From: Kiritimatiellia bacterium
GTDB taxonomy: Bacteria > Verrucomicrobiota > Kiritimatiellia > RFP12 > UBA1067
Assembly: GCA_017385345.1 (NCBI GenBank)
Contig: JAFNRY010000062.1
Span: 1 to 7,143 of the forward strand
Length of the DNA: 7,143 bases
Direction of reading: 5' to 3'
Shown here: piece by piece, positions 5,573 through 7,143 of the stretch
Layout: every line of letters starts with the position of its first letter
How positions within the stretch are numbered: the stretch's first letter is position 1
Notes under the pieces: generated by a model
The model's input: only the letters and a program-made list of their open reading frames with translations
Told to the model about the DNA's origin: nothing
Database searches by the model: none
Position numbers and translations under genes: made by a program

Positions 5573-6348
5573 CTATCGGTCTCCGGCAGCGGCTTCTCGT
5601 CGCGCGACCTGATGAGAAGCGACGGATTGTCCTTTACCTCCCTGGCAAACGCGCCCAGAGAACCGCTCGCCGACTCGATGTTGGAAACCGCCTCCTTCAG
5701 CGCCGGCATCTGCGTTTCGATGAAATCCCCGGCACCCTCCACCGCTTTGGCGGCCGACGACACAATGGAGACTATGTTGCTGCCGGCGGCCGCGAGATCC
5801 ATCTTGTTGAGATGGTTCATCACTTTGGTTATCGAATCTGTAAAACTCTCCAATATCGACGGGTACGGCGGAATGCAAACATATTGCGGATGCCACGAAA
5901 GCTTCGGCGGCTTCCCGGCGTCTTTCGGATAGTTCAATTCCACTTTGGAAAGCCCTGTTATCCCGCTCGACGAAACGGTTGCGCGCACTCCCTTCCACAC
6001 GAGATACTCGATCGTCTCCTCGGGCGTCGCCCCGGGCTTCCTGCGCACGAGCCTGCTGTCCAGTGCAAAGACTATGCGTATCTTCTGCAGATCTTCCTCC
6101 GCCGCCTCCTCGTAGTCCGATCCGATGAACGAAATCGACTTTACTTCACCGACCTTCACTCCGCGCAGGTTGACTTCGCTGCCGACGCTCAAGCCGGACA
6201 CCGGCGCGTCGTACCATGTCTCGGCAAAAAATACGTTCCTGCCGGAGGCAAATCCTCCGTAATAGACCAGCACGCCTATTATGGCGGCGATGCATGCCAA
6301 CGCTGCAAAACCGGTCTTTGCGTAGTCGGGGCGCGTGGAATCAGACAT
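5569..6348 (-). CDS. mlaD: MlaD-like MCE-domain protein of a phospholipid transporter
   Basis: A 259-residue protein anchored in the inner membrane by one N-terminal helix (about 12-31), with the rest in the periplasm. The MCE domain (about 40-141) is recognised by PVSGLSVGSEVNLRGVKVGE (49-68) and the closing strands with GITGLSKVELN (129-139). Its middle strand region carries an acidic insertion near 77-88. A long, mostly helical C-terminal part follows (about 165-240), ending in the DNPSLLI segment typical of MlaD/MCE proteins. In the Mla system, MCE proteins form hexameric rings that bind lipids and hand them between the membranes, using an MlaE-MlaF ABC core. It overlaps mlaF by 8 bp; its ribosome binding site GGAGG (6358-6354), five bases before the ATG, lies inside mlaF. 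Its stop overlaps the ung start. No mlaE or mlaC is visible in the window. Confidence 0.87.
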   Translation of the reverse strand: MSDSTRPDYAKTGFAALACIAAIIGVLVYYGGFASGRNVFFAETWYDAPVSGLSVGSEVNLRGVKVGEVKSISFIGSDYEEAAEEDLQKIRIVFALDSRLVRRKPGATPEETIEYLVWKGVRATVSSSGITGLSKVELNYPKDAGKPPKLSWHPQYVCIPPYPSILESFTDSITKVMNHLNKMDLAAAGSNIVSIVSSAAKAVEGAGDFIETQMPALKEAVSNIESASGSLGAFAREVKDNPSLLIRSRDEKPLPETDR

Positions 6349-7030
6349 TTGAGCCTCCTCTCGTGAAAAAATCCCTTGTGAAACAGTCGCCGGAAAAATC
6401 GCGCAGATGCGCCGGCGCGCCGATGGCGACCATGGCGCGGCGCGCCTTGTCGAACATGGCGCACCTGTCGGCGATTTTGAATATGCTTGGAAGTTCGTGC
6501 GTGACGGCGACGAAAGTAGTGCCCTTGCGTTCGCGGAGCGAAAGCACGAGATTGTCGAGCGCGTTGGAGACGATCGGATCGAGCCCGGCGCCAGGTTCGT
6601 CGAGAAAGACGATTCCGGGGTCGAGAGCCATCGCGCGCGCTATGGCCACGCGCTTCTTCATGCCGCCCGATATTTCGCCGGGCAACCTGTCCGCCGCATC
6701 CGCGAGTTCGACGTCGGCAAGTAGCGACATGGCCTTTTCGCGCCTTTCGCGGGCGGAAAGTCTCGTGAATTCCTCCATCGGCAGCATTACATTCTCGAGA
6801 CACGTCATTCCTCCGAACAGCGCGCCGCCCTGGAACATGACGCCTATCTTTCCGCAAAGGCGGGCGCGCGATTCACGGGTCCATTCCTCGCCGAATATCT
6901 TAAGCGTACCGCCAAGCACCGGATTCAGTCCGATCATGTGCTTCATCAAAGTGGATTTGCCGCATCCAGAACCGCCGAGAAGAGCGAATATCTCGCCCTT
7001 CGCGACCGAGAAAGACACGTCGCGCAGCAC
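6341..7030 (-). CDS. mlaF: MlaF-like ABC transporter ATPase, N-terminus missing
   Basis: The ATPase subunit of an MlaFEDB-type lipid transporter. Counting from the GTG at 7030, it has Walker A GGSGCGKST (19-27), a Q-loop in MFQGGALF (65-72, as in MlaF's LFQSGALF), the signature ISGGMKKRVAIARA (120-133; ISGGM is typical of MlaF), Walker B VFLDEP (141-146) and the H-loop VTHEL (176-180). The sequence begins abruptly at VLRDVSFSV. The normal first strand and the aromatic A-loop residue (about 20 residues) are absent, and the frame upstream reads as unrelated sequence. The GTG has no properly spaced ribosome binding site and is only the first possible start, so the natural start was probably lost at the junction near 7030. 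The 3' end overlaps mlaD. It is probably inactive as an ATPase if this junction is real. Confidence 0.85.
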   Translation of the reverse strand: MLRDVSFSVAKGEIFALLGGSGCGKSTLMKHMIGLNPVLGGTLKIFGEEWTRESRARLCGKIGVMFQGGALFGGMTCLENVMLPMEEFTRLSARERREKAMSLLADVELADAADRLPGEISGGMKKRVAIARAMALDPGIVFLDEPGAGLDPIVSNALDNLVLSLRERKGTTFVAVTHELPSIFKIADRCAMFDKARRAMVAIGAPAHLRDFSGDCFTRDFFTRGGSNV

Positions 7031-7033
7031 CGC

Positions 7034-7143
7034 CTCATGGGTGGTCTGCGCGAGCCAGGAGGTACCAGCATGAGCCTTTGGGGCTACGTAGGCAAGTATC
7101 CCGACACTGAGTTCGGCGGCAAGACAGGCACGTCGAACAACCA
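7034..7143 (+). CDS. Fragment of a PBP1A-like penicillin-binding protein (transpeptidase KTG region)
   Basis: The plus frame reads LMGGLREPGGTSMSLWGY and, a few residues on, FGGKTGTSNN up to the window edge. This matches the end of the transpeptidase domain of class A penicillin-binding proteins, where a GGT segment is followed by the active-site K-T-G motif (here K at 7121-7123) and usually S-D-x-W-F. The N-terminal two-thirds of such a protein, including SxxK and SxN, are not present; upstream of about 7034 the sequence belongs to mlaF on the other strand. The ATG at 7070 happens to follow AGGAGG but lies inside the domain and cannot be the natural start. The call rests on about 35 residues, and the left boundary is approximate. 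The fragment continues beyond the window. Confidence 0.6.

Noticed and set aside
6216..7073. Plus-strand 285-codon frame opposite mlaD and mlaF
   Set aside because: It is antisense to well-supported motifs of the Mla proteins and is not in the same frame as the PBP fragment at 7034-7143.

Overview
The window is GC-rich and densely packed, with very high G/C at third codon positions. It comes from a diderm (Gram-negative-type) bacterium: it carries an Mla-type lipid transport ATPase plus an MCE protein and a membrane thiol-disulfide relay. The xylulokinase resembles the human-type enzyme and the left-hand gene resembles eukaryotic-type UDP-sugar pyrophosphorylases. Together with the class II aldolase, this loosely suggests a PVC-superphylum or similar lineage, but that is a guess from remembered family resemblance and not a placement.

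Layout, left to right. (1) 1-699, minus strand: the N-terminal part of a UAP1-like UDP-sugar pyrophosphorylase that runs off the left edge, with its own extended -10 promoter at 748-756. (2) 777-4201, minus strand: a three-gene cluster transcribed leftward in the order class II aldolase, DsbD-like protein, xylulokinase. The aldolase and DsbD genes overlap as ATGA; the kinase follows after 66 bp. An extended -10 promoter and a good ribosome binding site precede the aldolase. (3) 4202-4597: about 400 bp with no confident gene. It holds the leftward aldolase promoter, two adjacent small palindromes and the rightward tRNA promoter. (4) 4598-4785, plus strand: tRNA-Asp(GUC) and tRNA-Gln(CUG), both with encoded CCA. 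A degenerate copy of the tRNA-Gln 3' end lies about 65 bp downstream. (5) 4886-7030, minus strand: mlaF, mlaD and ung as a tightly overlapping cluster (8-bp and 4-bp overlaps), convergent with the tRNAs. (6) 7031-7143: mlaF lacks its normal N-terminus and is joined to a plus-strand frame that looks like the transpeptidase region of a penicillin-binding protein, with a GGKTGTSNN motif. This is either a rearrangement breakpoint or a chimeric join at a contig end.

How the genes work together. The aldolase and the sugar kinase are a plausible catabolic pair, in which a ketose is phosphorylated and then cleaved or epimerised. The redox gene between them has no obvious link to that pathway. MlaF and MlaD are partners in phospholipid transport between the inner and outer membranes. 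Ung is a base-excision repair enzyme that appears to be translationally coupled to mlaD.

I found no CRISPR array, insertion sequence, or clearly undescribed defence or mobile system. The points most worth a second look are the mlaF/PBP junction, the tRNA-Gln 3'-end repeat, and the DsbD gene that stops inside its thioredoxin fold and is followed by plausible in-frame tail sequence.
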